DNA of 64,000 nucleotides from Lodderomyces elongisporus (lineage: Eukaryota > Ascomycota > Pichiomycetes > Serinales > Debaryomycetaceae): NCBI RefSeq assembly GCF_030384665.1, contig NC_083679.1:496001-560000 (forward strand), read 5' to 3'. A program made the position numbers and the translations under genes. The notes under the pieces were generated by a model. The model saw nothing but the letters and a program-made list of their open reading frames with translations. It ran no database searches and had not been told where the DNA came from. Numbering within the stretch: position 1 is the first letter of the stretch; every line of letters starts with the position of its first letter. Below are positions 46,889 to 61,018 of this stretch, in pieces.

Positions 46889-47734
46889 TGTTAATTTTTA
46901 AATTGTAGTCTTCCTCGATTATTGATGATAAAATCTGGTTAAGGTTATCGAGTAAGGCTTGGTTGTATGTTTAATTCTGGTAAAAGAAAGAAGAAAAAGG
47001 AAAAGAAGAAGAAGAAAAGGGTAAAAGAAGGTTTGAGGTCACAAGGGTTTTGTTTGTGGATATTTATACTTCACCAGGTAGCCCTCCAGTCACGCCTTGT
47101 GGTTGGGGATTAACAAGTAACTTGTGTTATGCCATATACATTTTGGTTGCAAAACCCGCGAAGAAGTGAGGGGAACAGAAGGGCGAGGAAGTCCCTTCTG
47201 GTAGCTCAGCAGTGCGTGTGCAATTGTATGCGCTACCAAACGCGTCATATCAAAAAAACCAAATGGGTGCTGCCAATAGTGTGTGGCTGTATCAGATAGC
47301 GGACGACCAGAGTGGATAAATTGTATGTTTGGATGCATGTTGGCTCAACACAATCTACAACCTTATACATCCTGCAATGCATTCTATCTCCACAAACAAT
47401 TCTCGACTCATTGCAAGTTTGACGGCAATGAGTCGAGAATTGTTTTTGCGTGTTGATTATTCCAGCAAGTCTGGTGCGAATTTACAGGGAAACATTTTTC
47501 TACTGAAGTTTGAGGAAAACTGTGGGCTCAGCTACTCCCTCCCCTTCTCCCCGCCCCATACATTTACATCATATAGGCCGGGTTCCAGGTTGAACCCTAC
47601 GTTGGATCCTATATCAGTTCTAGAACATAGGGGGAATCGTGCTCCTATCAATGCTGCTGCCCACTGTAGTGGTTTTTGTAAAGTTTTATGTAAAGTTTTT
47701 TGTAAAGTATACACGCACCCGCGCGTCCATCTTA

Positions 47735-47855
47735 TGTGTATCTAACCTGTACCTTACCTGTATCCTACCTGTCTCCTACATGTGTCTTACGTGTATCCTA
47801 CGTGTATCCTACGTGTTTCTTACGTGTATCCTACGTGTATCCTACGTGTATCTAA
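47735..47855 (+). repeat. 11-bp minisatellite, U11 (11 copies)
   Basis: Short type. Confidence 0.93.
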
Positions 47856-48092
47856 GGTTGACTCGTTCACAGCAGCTCACGTGCGCGCACACATACACAT
47901 ACTCCAACCCGAGATACTCCAGTTTACAATGACAGCGATTGCGCGAAATATACAGAACGTTCAATTTGAGAAATAATTTGTAGGCTGAGTGCGAAATAGA
48001 AAAATGGTTCAATTACAAATAGCAGAGTGCATACAAAAACAGAAAGGTGTGTTAATATTAAAAAAAAAGTGCAAAGATTAATAGCAGGAACA

Positions 48093-48596
48093 GCAACACC
48101 ATCAGCAACACCATCAGCAACACAACCAGCAACACAACCAGTGACTCAACCAGTAACTCAACCAGTGACACAACCAGTAACTCAACTAGTAACTCAACCA
48201 GTAACTCAACTAGTAACACAACCAGTAACTCAACTAGTAACACAACCAGTAACTCAACCAGTAACACAACCAGTAACTCAACCAGTGACACAACCAGTAA
48301 CTCAACCAGTGACACAACCAGTAACTCAACTAGTAACTCAACCAGTGACACAACCAGTAACTCAACTAGTAACTCAACCAGTGACACAACCAGTGACACA
48401 ACCAGTAACTCAACTAGTAACTCAACCAGTGACACAACCAGTAACTCAACTAGTAACTCAACCAGTGACACAACCAGTGACACAACCAGTAACTCAACTA
48501 GTAACTCAACCAGTGACACAACCAGTAACTCAACTAGTAACTCAACCAGTAACTCAACCAGTGACACAACCAGTAACACAACCAGTGACACAACCA
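48093..48596 (+). repeat. 12-bp minisatellite, U11 (42 copies)
   Basis: The left half matches U10. The right half has its own order of CAACCAGTGACA pairs. Confidence 0.97.
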
Positions 48597-49507
48597 GGAA
48601 TAACACCAGAAACATTTTTGACAAGTTTAAATGGCATAGTTTGAGTTTGGTCGACGTCGGATAGCACACACTATAATAAATATGTTGGATATAATAAATA
48701 TGATAAATATGATAAATATTAGTGGTGCTATTCCAACACGAGCAAACAATGATTTTGATGCAACATTAACAGACCCCGGAAGCAGATTCCACAAGCTTTT
48801 CTTCTGCACCATCTGAAACAACTTGCACGGTGACTTATACAACTCAACCTGTGATTATATGATCCCGCTGTGCCTTGTTGATACCCCTAGTGCATATGCG
48901 TCCTCGACATTTTTCGTCCCCCGTACAAGATCATACGACAAAGGCGCCATTTTGTCGCAGGATCTGCCAAGTTCAGAATAAATGTGTGAGTCAGCAGCTA
49001 CACTAGTGCAATGTTGTGGTAGGCTATGGGAAACGGTAGCAGAGGTCAGTGGGCTCCCCTGCTTTGGGATCATGGTTGGGTTTGTGATATAGTCATCCGT
49101 GAAGCAGCAACAGAGGTAACATCAGAAATAGCATCAGTGACAGTATCGGTGGTAGCTTTAGACAGAGAAGGGAATTTCTAAGGACCATATCAAGCAACTC
49201 TGGGCGGGACGAGATCACCTTATTGAAGGCTTCTTCTGTGACCTGCAGTATGGGGACCCTCTTATAAAGTGTAATGAAGTCGCCCTCAGAATGGCTCTTA
49301 GTTCCCAGTTTAGTGCTATTCATGTAATGGATGTCTGCAAAGTTAACTGCAGCTCAGATCTATTGGCACAATTCACCGCAGTATGAATCGACGGGAGTCT
49401 TAAACTTGTCAAAGTGGAAGAAATTGATGTTTTTCTGGTTAATATTGTTTTTATTTTTAGTTTGTGTTGTGTTTTTCGTGTTTTGTGTTTCTTTTGTGAT
49501 ATCGATA

Positions 49508-49828
49508 TCACACTAGTTCAAATGGTTGAGGTAACGACGGTTGTTGTTGTTGTTGTAGTTGTTGTTGTTGTTGTAGTAGTTGTTGTTGTTGTAATAGTAG
49601 TTGTTGTTGTTGTTGTAGTTGTTGTTGTAATAGTAGTTGTTGTTGTAATAGTTGTTGTTGTTGTTGTAATAGTTGTTGTTGTTGTTGTAATAGTTGTTGT
49701 TGTTGTAATAGTAGTTGTTGTTGTAATAGTTGTTGTTGTTGTTGTTGTTGTAATAGTTGTTGTTGTTGTAATAGTTGTTGTTGTTGTAATAGTTGTTGTT
49801 GTTGTAATAGTTGTTGTAGTTGTTGTAG

Positions 49829-49922
<94 letters not shown>

Positions 49923-50020
49923 AATAGTAGTTGTTGTTGTTGTTGTAGTTGTTGTTGTAATAGTTGTTGTTGTTGTTGTAATAGTTGTTGTTGTTGTAAT
50001 AGTTGTTGTAGTTGTTGTAG

Positions 50021-50099
<79 letters not shown>

Positions 50100-51793
50100 A
50101 ATAGTAGTTGTTGTTGTAATAGTTGTTGTTGTTGTTGTAATAGTTGTTGTTGTTGTAATAGTAGTTGTTGTTGTTGTTGTTCTTTTAGCAGCAGTTGTTG
50201 TTGTTGATCATCACTTTCAGCCAAAACAACTTTTTCTATTAACTCCTTCTTTTCTGCCCGTTTCTTTAGCCATGCAAACGGTTTGAACAGAGTCGTTTTG
50301 CTCTTCTTGAACCATGAAAACGGTTTAAACAGAGTCTTTCTGCTCTTCTTGAGCCGTGCAAACAATTTGAACAGTGGTATCCTACTCTTTTTAGGCTCCT
50401 TTAATTGATTCATACAGGAATCGTTTTCCTCTGGAATCCTAATATCCACAGAAACAAAATCGCAGTCCTCTGAGTTTTGGTTATTCCAATTGGTTCTTTC
50501 AACTGAGCTCACAGCATCTGACAAGGGGGCTGATACCAGTAAGACAGATGTATACGGTATATCCGCGTTTCCATCTATGGTTTCAATAGCAACATGAAAT
50601 GGAAATGCGCTTGGAACGTCATAGGGCGAGCTAGACTCTAATTCTGGTATAACAGATGTATACGGTACATCCGCGTTTCCATCTATGGTTTCAATAGCAA
50701 CATGATATGGAGCCTCTCTCGGAATGATTTCATCATCATACACCGAGCTAGACTCAAATTCTGATAAGGCAGATGTACATGGTACATCCGCGTTTCCATC
50801 TGTGGTTTTAATAGCAACATGATATGGAGTCTCTCTCGGAATGATTTCATCATCATACACCGAGCTAGACTCAAATTCTGATAAGGCAGATGTACATGGT
50901 ACATCCGCGTTTCCATCTGTGGTTTTAATAGCAACATGATATGGAGCCTCTCTCGGAATGATTTCATCATCATACACCGAGCTAGACTCAAATTCTGATA
51001 AGGCAGATGTACATGGTACATCCGCGTTTCCATCTGTGGTTTTAATAGCAACATGATATGGAGCCTCTCTCGGAATGATTTCATCATCATACACCGAGCT
51101 AGACTCAAATTCTGATAAGGCAGATGTACATGGTACATCCGCGTTTCCATCTGTGGTTTCATTAGCAACATGAAATTGAAGTTGGCTTGGACTGTCATAG
51201 GGCGAGGTGAAGCTGTTATTGGATGCCTCCTCTACTTGTGAAGCACTCCTCAGGATTGTTACTGTGTCAGATTCCGTAATTATATCCTCCCTCCTTGTCT
51301 GGCGACTCTCGGAGGAAAAATCAATTCCAATATTTACTGGACCTCTAAGTTTATCATAGATCAAACTTGACTCTGCATTTTGCAAAACAACTGATTCTGA
51401 CGCAACTGATACTTCTGTGCCATCCAGCATATCCATAAAATCATCGGGAAAAACACGTGGATCCTCCGCAATGCGTACAAAGATCGACTTTGGTGGAGAG
51501 AAATGCGGAGGGCTGTTCTTTGGTGGCTGCTTTGCATTCTCAGCTTCTAAAGCGCGCCTTCTAATTAATGGTATTCCCGTTGATGGCTCTGTGTAATCCA
51601 GCTTATTCTGAAAAATCTCGCCATAAGTTTCAGTTCCAGCTTTTCTTAGATACCTGGAGTCCCTATAGACTGAGCTGGGTTCTAAGATTGGTGAGCCTGA
51701 TGACTCCCCTGGAAGTAAAAACCGAACCTTGGGTTTGGCGGGTTCGGAATCCTTTGCAAAGACATTTTGAAAACAGTTATTGAAAAAGGGCAT
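49508..51793 (-). CDS. Tandem-repeat Gln/Leu-rich protein, copy U11 (761 aa, longest)
   Basis: Four full 39-residue repeats, one with a private Ala-to-Thr change (base 50830) in its Pro-Arg-Glu-Ala-Pro segment. Gln/Leu tract at 49541-50206 (222 codons). It looks internally duplicated: the block of two Leu-Gln-Gln steps followed by Leu-Leu occurs twice. The Lys-Glu-Glu block is lost, as in U6. Confidence 0.78.
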
Positions 51794-52639
51794 TGTTAAT
51801 TTTTAAATTGTAGTCTTCCTCGATTATTGATGATAAAATCTGGTTAAGGTTATCGAGTAAGGCTTGGTTGTATGTTTAATTCTGGTAAAAGAAAGAAGAA
51901 AAAGGAAAAGAAGAAGAAGAAAAGGGTAAAAGAAGGTTTGAGGTCACAAGGGTTTTGTTTGTGGATATTTATACTTCACCAGGTAGCCCTCCAGTCACGC
52001 CTTGTGGTTGGGGATTAACAAGTAACTTGTGTTATGCCATATACATTTTGGTTGCAAAACCCGCGAAGAAGTGAGGGGAACAGAAGGGCGAGGAAGTCCC
52101 TTCTGGTAGCTCAGCAGTGCGTGTGCAATTGTATGCGCTACCAAACGCGTCATATCAAAAAAACCAAATGGGTGCTGCCAATAGTGTGTGGCTGTATCAG
52201 ATAGCGGACGACCAGAGTGGATAAATTGTATGTTTGGATGCATGTTGGCTCAACACAATCTACAACCTTATACATCCTGCAATGCATTCTATCTCCACAA
52301 ACAATTCTCGACTCATTGCAAGTTTGACGGCAATGAGTCGAGAATTGTTTTTGCGTGTTGATTATTCCAGCAAGTCTGGTGCGAATTTACAGGGAAACAT
52401 TTTTCTACTGAAGTTTGAGGAAAACTGTGGGCTCAGCTACTCCCTCCCCTTCTCCCCGCCCCATACATTTACATCATATAGGCCGGGTTCCAGGTTGAAC
52501 CCTACGTTGGATCCTATATCAGTTCTAGAACATAGGGGGAATCGTGCTCCTATCAATGCTGCTGCCCACTGTAGTGGTTTTTGTAAAGTTTTATGTAAAG
52601 TTTTTTGTAAAGTATACACGCACCCGCGCGTCCATCTTA

Positions 52640-52760
52640 TGTGTATCTAACCTGTACCTTACCTGTATCCTACCTGTCTCCTACATGTGTCTTACGTGTA
52701 TCCTACGTGTATCCTACGTGTTTCTTACGTGTATCCTACGTGTATCCTACGTGTATCTAA
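52640..52760 (+). repeat. 11-bp minisatellite, U12 (11 copies)
   Basis: Short type. Confidence 0.93.
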
Positions 52761-52997
52761 GGTTGACTCGTTCACAGCAGCTCACGTGCGCGCACACATA
52801 CACATACTCCAACCCGAGATACTCCAGTTTACAATGACAGCGATTGCGCGAAATATACAGAACGTTCAATTTGAGAAATAATTTGTAGGCTGAGTGCGAA
52901 ATAGAAAAATGGTTCAATTACAAATAGCAGAGTGCATACAAAAACAGAAAGGTGTGTTAATATTAAAAAAAAAGTGCAAAGATTAATAGCAGGAACA

Positions 52998-53441
52998 GCA
53001 ACACCATCAGCAACACCATCAGCAACACAACCAGCAACACAACCAGCAACACAACCAGTGACTCAACCAGTAACTCAACCAGTAACTCAACCAGTGACAC
53101 AACCAGTAACTCAACTAGTAACTCAACCAGTGACACAACCAGTAACTCAACTAGTAACTCAACCAGTGACACAACCAGTAACTCAACCAGTGACACAACC
53201 AGTAACTCAACTAGTAACTCAACCAGTGACACAACCAGTAACACAACCAGTGACACAACCAGTGACACAACTAGTAACTCAACTAGTAACTCAACCAGTG
53301 ACACAACCAGTGACACAACCAGTAACTCAACTAGTAACTCAACCAGTAACACAACTAGTAACTCAACCAGTAACTCAACCAGTGACTCAACCAGTAACAC
53401 AACCAGTAACACAACCAGTGACACAACCAGTGACACAACCA
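52998..53441 (+). repeat. 12-bp minisatellite, U12 (37 copies)
   Basis: Variant order as in U4 and U5. Confidence 0.97.
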
Positions 53442-54352
53442 GGAATAACACCAGAAACATTTTTGACAAGTTTAAATGGCATAGTTTGAGTTTGGTCGAC
53501 GTCGGATAGCACACACTATAATAAATATGTTGGATATAATAAATATGATAAATATGATAAATATTAGTGGTGCTATTCCAACACGAGCAAACAATGATTT
53601 TGATGCAACATTAACAGACCCCGGAAGCAGATTCCACAAGCTTTTCTTCTGCACCATCTGAAACAACTTGCACGGTGACTTATACAACTCAACCTGTGAT
53701 TATATGATCCCGCTGTGCCTTGTTGATACCCCTAGTGCATATGCGTCCTCGACATTTTTCGTCCCCCGTACAAGATCATACGACAAAGGCGCCATTTTGT
53801 CGCAGGATCTGCCAAGTTCAGAATAAATGTGTGAGTCAGCAGCTACACTAGTGCAATGTTGTGGTAGGCTATGGGAAACGGTAGCAGAGGTCAGTGGGCT
53901 CCCCTGCTTTGGGATCATGGTTGGGTTTGTGATATAGTCATCCGTGAAGCAGCAACAGAGGTAACATCAGAAATAGCATCAGTGACAGTATCGGTGGTAG
54001 CTTTAGACAGAGAAGGGAATTTCTAAGGACCATATCAAGCAACTCTGGGCGGGACGAGATCACCTTATTGAAGGCTTCTTCTGTGACCTGCAGTATGGGG
54101 ACCCTCTTATAAAGTGTAATGAAGTCGCCCTCAGAATGGCTCTTAGTTCCCAGTTTAGTGCTATTCATGTAATGGATGTCTGCAAAGTTAACTGCAGCTC
54201 AGATCTATTGGCACAATTCACCGCAGTATGAATCGACGGGAGTCTTAAACTTGTCAAAGTGGAAGAAATTGATGTTTTTCTGGTTAATATTGTTTTTATT
54301 TTTAGTTTGTGTTGTGTTTTTCGTGTTTTGTGTTTCTTTTGTGATATCGATA

Positions 54353-54574
54353 TCACACTAGTTCAAATGGTTGAGGTAGCGACGGTTGTTGTTGTTGTTG
54401 TAGTTGTTGTTGTTGTTGTAGTAGTTGTTGTTGTAGTAGTTGTTGTTGTTGTAATAGTAGTTGTTGTTGTTGTTGTAGTTGTTGTTGTAATAGTTGTTGT
54501 TGTTGTAATAGTTGTTGTTGTTGTTGTTGTTGTAATAGTTGTTGTTGTTGTAATAGTAGTTGTTGTTGTAATAG

Positions 54575-54605
<31 letters not shown>

Positions 54606-54664
54606 AATAGTTGTTGTTGTTGTAATAGTTGTTGTTGTTGTAATAGTTGTTGTTGTTGTTGTAG

Positions 54665-54738
<74 letters not shown>

Positions 54739-54754
54739 CTTCTTTTAGCAGCAG

Positions 54755-54786
<32 letters not shown>

Positions 54787-56398
54787 CTTTTAGCAGCAGT
54801 TGTTGTTGTTGATCATCACTTTCAGCCAAAACAACTTTTTCTATTAACTCCTTCTTTTCTGCCCGTTTCTTTAGCCATGCAAACGGTTTGAACAGAGTCG
54901 TTTTGCTCTTCTTGAACCATGAAAACGGTTTAAACAGAGTCTTTCTGCTCTTCTTGAGCCGTGCAAACAATTTGAACAGTGGTATCCTACTCTTTTTAGG
55001 CTCCTTTAATTGATTCATACAGGAATCGTTTTCCTCTGGAATCCTAATATCCACAGAAACAAAATCGCAGTCCTCTGAGTTTTGGTTATTCCAATTGGTT
55101 CTTTCAACTGAGCTCACAGCATCTGACAAGGGGGCTGATACCAGTAAGACAGATGTATACGGTATATCCGCGTTTCCATCTATGGTTTCAATAGCAACAT
55201 GAAATGGAAATGCGCTTGGAACGTCATAGGGCGAGCTAGACTCTAATTCTGGTATAACAGATGTATACGGTACATCCGCGTTTCCATCTATGGTTTCAAT
55301 AGCAACATGATATGGAGCCTCTCTCGGAATGATTTCATCATCATACACCGAGCTAGACTCAAATTCTGATAAGGCAGATGTACATGGTACATCCGCGTTT
55401 CCATCTGTGGTTTTAATAGCAACATGATATGGAGCCTCTCTCGGAATGATTTCATCATCATACACCGAGCTAGACTCAAATTCTGATAAGGCAGATGTAC
55501 ATGGTACATCCGCGTTTCCATCTGTGGTTTTAATAGCAACATGATATGGAGCCTCTCTCGGAATGATTTCATCATCATACACCGAGCTAGACTCAAATTC
55601 TGATAAGGCAGATGTACATGGTACATCCGCGTTTCCATCTGTGGTTTTAATAGCAACATGATATGGAGCCTCTCTCGGAATGATTTCATCATCATACACC
55701 GAGCTAGACTCAAATTCTGATAAGGCAGATGTACATGGTACATCCGCGTTTCCATCTGTGGTTTCATTAGCAACATGAAATTGAAGTTGGCTTGGACTGT
55801 CATAGGGCGAGGTGAAGCTGTTATTGGATGCCTCCTCTACTTGTGAAGCACTCCTCAGGATTGTTACTGTGTCAGATTCCGTAATTATATCCTCCCTCCT
55901 TGTCTGGCGACTCTCGGAGGAAAAATCAATTCCAATATTTACTGGACCTCTAAGTTTATCATAGATCAAACTTGACTCTGCATTTTGCAAAACAACTGAT
56001 TCTGACGCAACTGATACTTCTGTGCCATCCAGCATATCCATAAAATCATCGGGAAAAACACGTGGATCCTCCGCAATGCGTACAAAGATCGACTTTGGTG
56101 GAGAGAAATGCGGAGGGCTGTTCTTTGGTGGCTGCTTTGCATTCTCAGCTTCTAAAGCGCGCCTTCTAATTAATGGTATTCCCGTTGATGGCTCTGTGTA
56201 ATCCAGCTTATTCTGAAAAATCTCGCCATAAGTTTCAGTTCCAGCTTTTCTTAGATACCTGGAGTCCCTATAGACTGAGCTGGGTTCTAAGATTGGTGAG
56301 CCTGATGACTCCCCTGGAAGTAAAAACCGAACCTTGGGTTTGGCGGGTTCGGAATCCTTTGCAAAGACATTTTGAAAACAGTTATTGAAAAAGGGCAT
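54353..56398 (-). CDS. Tandem-repeat Gln/Leu-rich protein, copy U12 (681 aa)
   Basis: Four full 39-residue repeats. Gln/Leu tract at 54386-54811 (142 codons). One of the two Leu-Gln-Gln steps after the longest Gln run has become Gln-only, a change shared with U13. Confidence 0.78.
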
Positions 56399-57244
56399 TG
56401 TTAATTTTTAAATTGTAGTCTTCCTCGATTATTGATGATAAAATCTGGTTAAGGTTATCGAGTAAGGCTTGGTTGTATGTTTAATTCTGGTAAAAGAAAG
56501 AAGAAAAAGGAAAAGAAGAAGAAGAAAAGGGTAAAAGAAGGTTTGAGGTCACAAGGGTTTTGTTTGTGGATATTTATACTTCACCAGGTAGCCCTCCAGT
56601 CACGCCTTGTGGTTGGGGATTAACAAGTAACTTGTGTTATGCCATATACATTTTGGTTGCAAAACCCGCGAAGAAGTGAGGGGAACAGAAGGGCGAGGAA
56701 GTCCCTTCTGGTAGCTCAGCAGTGCGTGTGCAATTGTATGCGCTACCAAACGCGTCATATCAAAAAAACCAAATGGGTGCTGCCAATAGTGTGTGGCTGT
56801 ATCAGATAGCGGACGACCAGAGTGGATAAATTGTATGTTTGGATGCATGTTGGCTCAACACAATCTACAACCTTATACATCCTGCAATGCATTCTATCTC
56901 CACAAACAATTCTCGACTCATTGCAAGTTTGACGGCAATGAGTCGAGAATTGTTTTTGCGTGTTGATTATTCCAGCAAGTCTGGTGCGAATTTACAGGGA
57001 AACATTTTTCTACTGAAGTTTGAGGAAAACTGTGGGCTCAGCTACTCCCTCCCCTTCTCCCCGCCCCATACATTTACATCATATAGGCCGGGTTCCAGGT
57101 TGAACCCTACGTTGGATCCTATATCAGTTCTAGAACATAGGGGGAATCGTGCTCCTATCAATGCTGCTGCCCACTGTAGTGGTTTTTGTAAAGTTTTATG
57201 TAAAGTTTTTTGTAAAGTATACACGCACCCGCGCGTCCATCTTA

Positions 57245-57365
57245 TGTGTATCTAACCTGTACCTTACCTGTATCCTACCTGTCTCCTACATGTGTCTTAC
57301 GTGTATCCTACGTGTATCCTACGTGTTTCTTACGTGTATCCTACGTGTATCCTACGTGTATCTAA
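57245..57365 (+). repeat. 11-bp minisatellite, U13 (11 copies)
   Basis: Short type. Confidence 0.93.
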
Positions 57366-57602
57366 GGTTGACTCGTTCACAGCAGCTCACGTGCGCGCAC
57401 ACATACACATACTCCAACCCGAGATACTCCAGTTTACAATGACAGCGATTGCGCGAAATATACAGAACGTTCAATTTGAGAAATAATTTGTAGGCTGAGT
57501 GCGAAATAGAAAAATGGTTCAATTACAAATAGCAGAGTGCATACAAAAACAGAAAGGTGTGTTAATATTAAAAAAAAAGTGCAAAGATTAATAGCAGGAA
57601 CA

Positions 57603-58058
57603 GCAACACCATCAGCAACACCATCAGCAACACAACCAGCAACACAACCAGCAACACAACCAGTGACTCAACCAGTAACTCAACCAGTAACTCAACCAGT
57701 GACACAACCAGTAACTCAACTAGTAACTCAACCAGTGACACAACCAGTAACTCAACTAGTAACTCAACCAGTGACACAACCAGTAACTCAACCAGTGACA
57801 CAACCAGTAACTCAACTAGTAACTCAACCAGTGACACAACCAGTAACACAACCAGTGACACAACCAGTGACACAACTAGTAACTCAACTAGTAACTCAAC
57901 CAGTGACACAACCAGTGACACAACCAGTAACTCAACTAGTAACTCAACCAGTAACACAACTAGTAACTCAACCAGTAACTCAACCAGTAACTCAACCAGT
58001 GACTCAACCAGTAACACAACCAGTAACACAACCAGTGACACAACCAGTGACACAACCA
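57603..58058 (+). repeat. 12-bp minisatellite, U13 (38 copies)
   Basis: As U12 with one extra CAACCAGTAACT copy near the right end. Confidence 0.97.
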
Positions 58059-58969
58059 GGAATAACACCAGAAACATTTTTGACAAGTTTAAATGGCATA
58101 GTTTGAGTTTGGTCGACGTCGGATAGCACACACTATAATAAATATGTTGGATATAATAAATATGATAAATATGATAAATATTAGTGGTGCTATTCCAACA
58201 CGAGCAAACAATGATTTTGATGCAACATTAACAGACCCCGGAAGCAGATTCCACAAGCTTTTCTTCTGCACCATCTGAAACAACTTGCACGGTGACTTAT
58301 ACAACTCAACCTGTGATTATATGATCCCGCTGTGCCTTGTTGATACCCCTAGTGCATATGCGTCCTCGACATTTTTCGTCCCCCGTACAAGATCATACGA
58401 CAAAGGCGCCATTTTGTCGCAGGATCTGCCAAGTTCAGAATAAATGTGTGAGTCAGCAGCTACACTAGTGCAATGTTGTGGTAGGCTATGGGAAACGGTA
58501 GCAGAGGTCAGTGGGCTCCCCTGCTTTGGGATCATGGTTGGGTTTGTGATATAGTCATCCGTGAAGCAGCAACAGAGGTAACATCAGAAATAGCATCAGT
58601 GACAGTATCGGTGGTAGCTTTAGACAGAGAAGGGAATTTCTAAGGACCATATCAAGCAACTCTGGGCGGGACGAGATCACCTTATTGAAGGCTTCTTCTG
58701 TGACCTGCAGTATGGGGACCCTCTTATAAAGTGTAATGAAGTCGCCCTCAGAATGGCTCTTAGTTCCCAGTTTAGTGCTATTCATGTAATGGATGTCTGC
58801 AAAGTTAACTGCAGCTCAGATCTATTGGCACAATTCACCGCAGTATGAATCGACGGGAGTCTTAAACTTGTCAAAGTGGAAGAAATTGATGTTTTTCTGG
58901 TTAATATTGTTTTTATTTTTAGTTTGTGTTGTGTTTTTCGTGTTTTGTGTTTCTTTTGTGATATCGATA

Positions 58970-59191
58970 TCACACTAGTTCAAATGGTTGAGGTAGCGAC
59001 GGTTGTTGTTGTTGTTGTAGTTGTTGTTGTTGTTGTAGTAGTTGTTGTTGTAGTAGTTGTTGTTGTTGTAATAGTAGTTGTTGTTGTTGTTGTAGTTGTT
59101 GTTGTAATAGTTGTTGTTGTTGTAATAGTTGTTGTTGTTGTTGTTGTTGTAATAGTTGTTGTTGTTGTAATAGTAGTTGTTGTTGTAATAG

Positions 59192-59222
<31 letters not shown>

Positions 59223-59281
59223 AATAGTTGTTGTTGTTGTAATAGTTGTTGTTGTTGTAATAGTTGTTGTTGTTGTTGTAG

Positions 59282-59358
<77 letters not shown>

Positions 59359-59374
59359 CTTCTTTTAGCAGCAG

Positions 59375-59406
<32 letters not shown>

Positions 59407-61018
59407 CTTTTAGCAGCAGTTGTTGTTGTTGATCATCACTTTCAGCCAAAACAACTTTTTCTATTAACTCCTTCTTTTCTGCCCGTTTCTTTAGCCATGC
59501 AAACGGTTTGAACAGAGTCGTTTTGCTCTTCTTGAACCATGAAAACGGTTTAAACAGAGTCTTTCTGCTCTTCTTGAGCCGTGCAAACAATTTGAACAGT
59601 GGTATCCTACTCTTTTTAGGCTCCTTTAATTGATTCATACAGGAATCGTTTTCCTCTGGAATCCTAATATCCACAGAAACAAAATCGCAGTCCTCTGAGT
59701 TTTGGTTATTCCAATTGGTTCTTTCAACTGAGCTCACAGCATCTGACAAGGGGGCTGATACCAGTAAGACAGATGTATACGGTATATCCGCGTTTCCATC
59801 TATGGTTTCAATAGCAACATGAAATGGAAATGCGCTTGGAACGTCATAGGGCGAGCTAGACTCTAATTCTGGTATAACAGATGTATACGGTACATCCGCG
59901 TTTCCATCTATGGTTTCAATAGCAACATGATATGGAGCCTCTCTCGGAATGATTTCATCATCATACACCGAGCTAGACTCAAATTCTGATAAGGCAGATG
60001 TACATGGTACATCCGCGTTTCCATCTGTGGTTTTAATAGCAACATGATATGGAGCCTCTCTCGGAATGATTTCATCATCATACACCGAGCTAGACTCAAA
60101 TTCTGATAAGGCAGATGTACATGGTACATCCGCGTTTCCATCTGTGGTTTTAATAGCAACATGATATGGAGCCTCTCTCGGAATGATTTCATCATCATAC
60201 ACCGAGCTAGACTCAAATTCTGATAAGGCAGATGTACATGGTACATCCGCGTTTCCATCTGTGGTTTTAATAGCAACATGATATGGAGCCTCTCTCGGAA
60301 TGATTTCATCATCATACACCGAGCTAGACTCAAATTCTGATAAGGCAGATGTACATGGTACATCCGCGTTTCCATCTATGGTTTCATTAGCAACATGAAA
60401 TTGAAGTTGGCTTGGACTGTCATAGGGCGAGGTGAAGCTGTTATTGGATGCCTCCTCTACTTGTGAAGCACTCCTCAGGATTGTTACTGTGTCAGATTCC
60501 GTAATTATATCCTCCCTCCTTGTCTGGCGACTCTCGGAGGAAAAATCAATTCCAATATTTACTGGACCTCTAAGTTTATCATAGATCAAACTTGACTCTG
60601 CATTTTGCAAAACAACTGATTCTGACGCAACTGATACTTCTGTGCCATCCAGCATATCCATAAAATCATCGGGAAAAACACGTGGATCCTCCGCAATGCG
60701 TACAAAGATCGACTTTGGTGGAGAGAAATGCGGAGGGCTGTTCTTTGGTGGCTGCTTTGCATTCTCAGCTTCTAAAGCGCGCCTTCTAATTAATGGTATT
60801 CCCGTTGATGGCTCTGTGTAATCCAGCTTATTCTGAAAAATCTCGCCATAAGTTTCAGTTCCAGCTTTTCTTAGATACCTGGAGTCCCTATAGACTGAGC
60901 TGGGTTCTAAGATTGGTGAGCCTGATGACTCCCCTGGAAGTAAAAACCGAACCTTGGGTTTGGCGGGTTCGGAATCCTTTGCAAAGACATTTTGAAAACA
61001 GTTATTGAAAAAGGGCAT
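58970..61018 (-). CDS. Tandem-repeat Gln/Leu-rich protein, copy U13 (682 aa)
   Basis: Four full 39-residue repeats. The first is the Glu-Thr-Ile version of U1/U2; the rest match U12. Gln/Leu tract at 59003-59431 (143 codons), one Gln longer than U12. Confidence 0.78.

Larger units (their letters stand above)
42225..47243 (+). repeat. Macrosatellite unit U10 (5,019 bp, longest)
   Basis: Complete copy: 11 x 11 bp, 69 x 12 bp (with an internal duplication of about 360 bp), 4 coding repeats, 152-codon Gln/Leu tract. Private changes: T at 42281, and A at 46236 (Ala to Val in the first coding repeat). The synonymous G at 46334 is shared with U3. Confidence 0.97.
47244..52148 (+). repeat. Macrosatellite unit U11 (4,905 bp)
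   Basis: Complete copy: 11 x 11 bp, 42 x 12 bp, 4 coding repeats, 222-codon Gln/Leu tract (longest). A private T at 50830 changes Ala to Thr in one coding repeat. Confidence 0.97.
52149..56753 (+). repeat. Macrosatellite unit U12 (4,605 bp)
   Basis: Complete copy: 11 x 11 bp, 37 x 12 bp, 4 coding repeats, 142-codon Gln/Leu tract. It combines the Leu CTA allele of U1/U2/U4 with the Asn-Asn-Gln allele of U3 and U5-U11. Confidence 0.97.
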
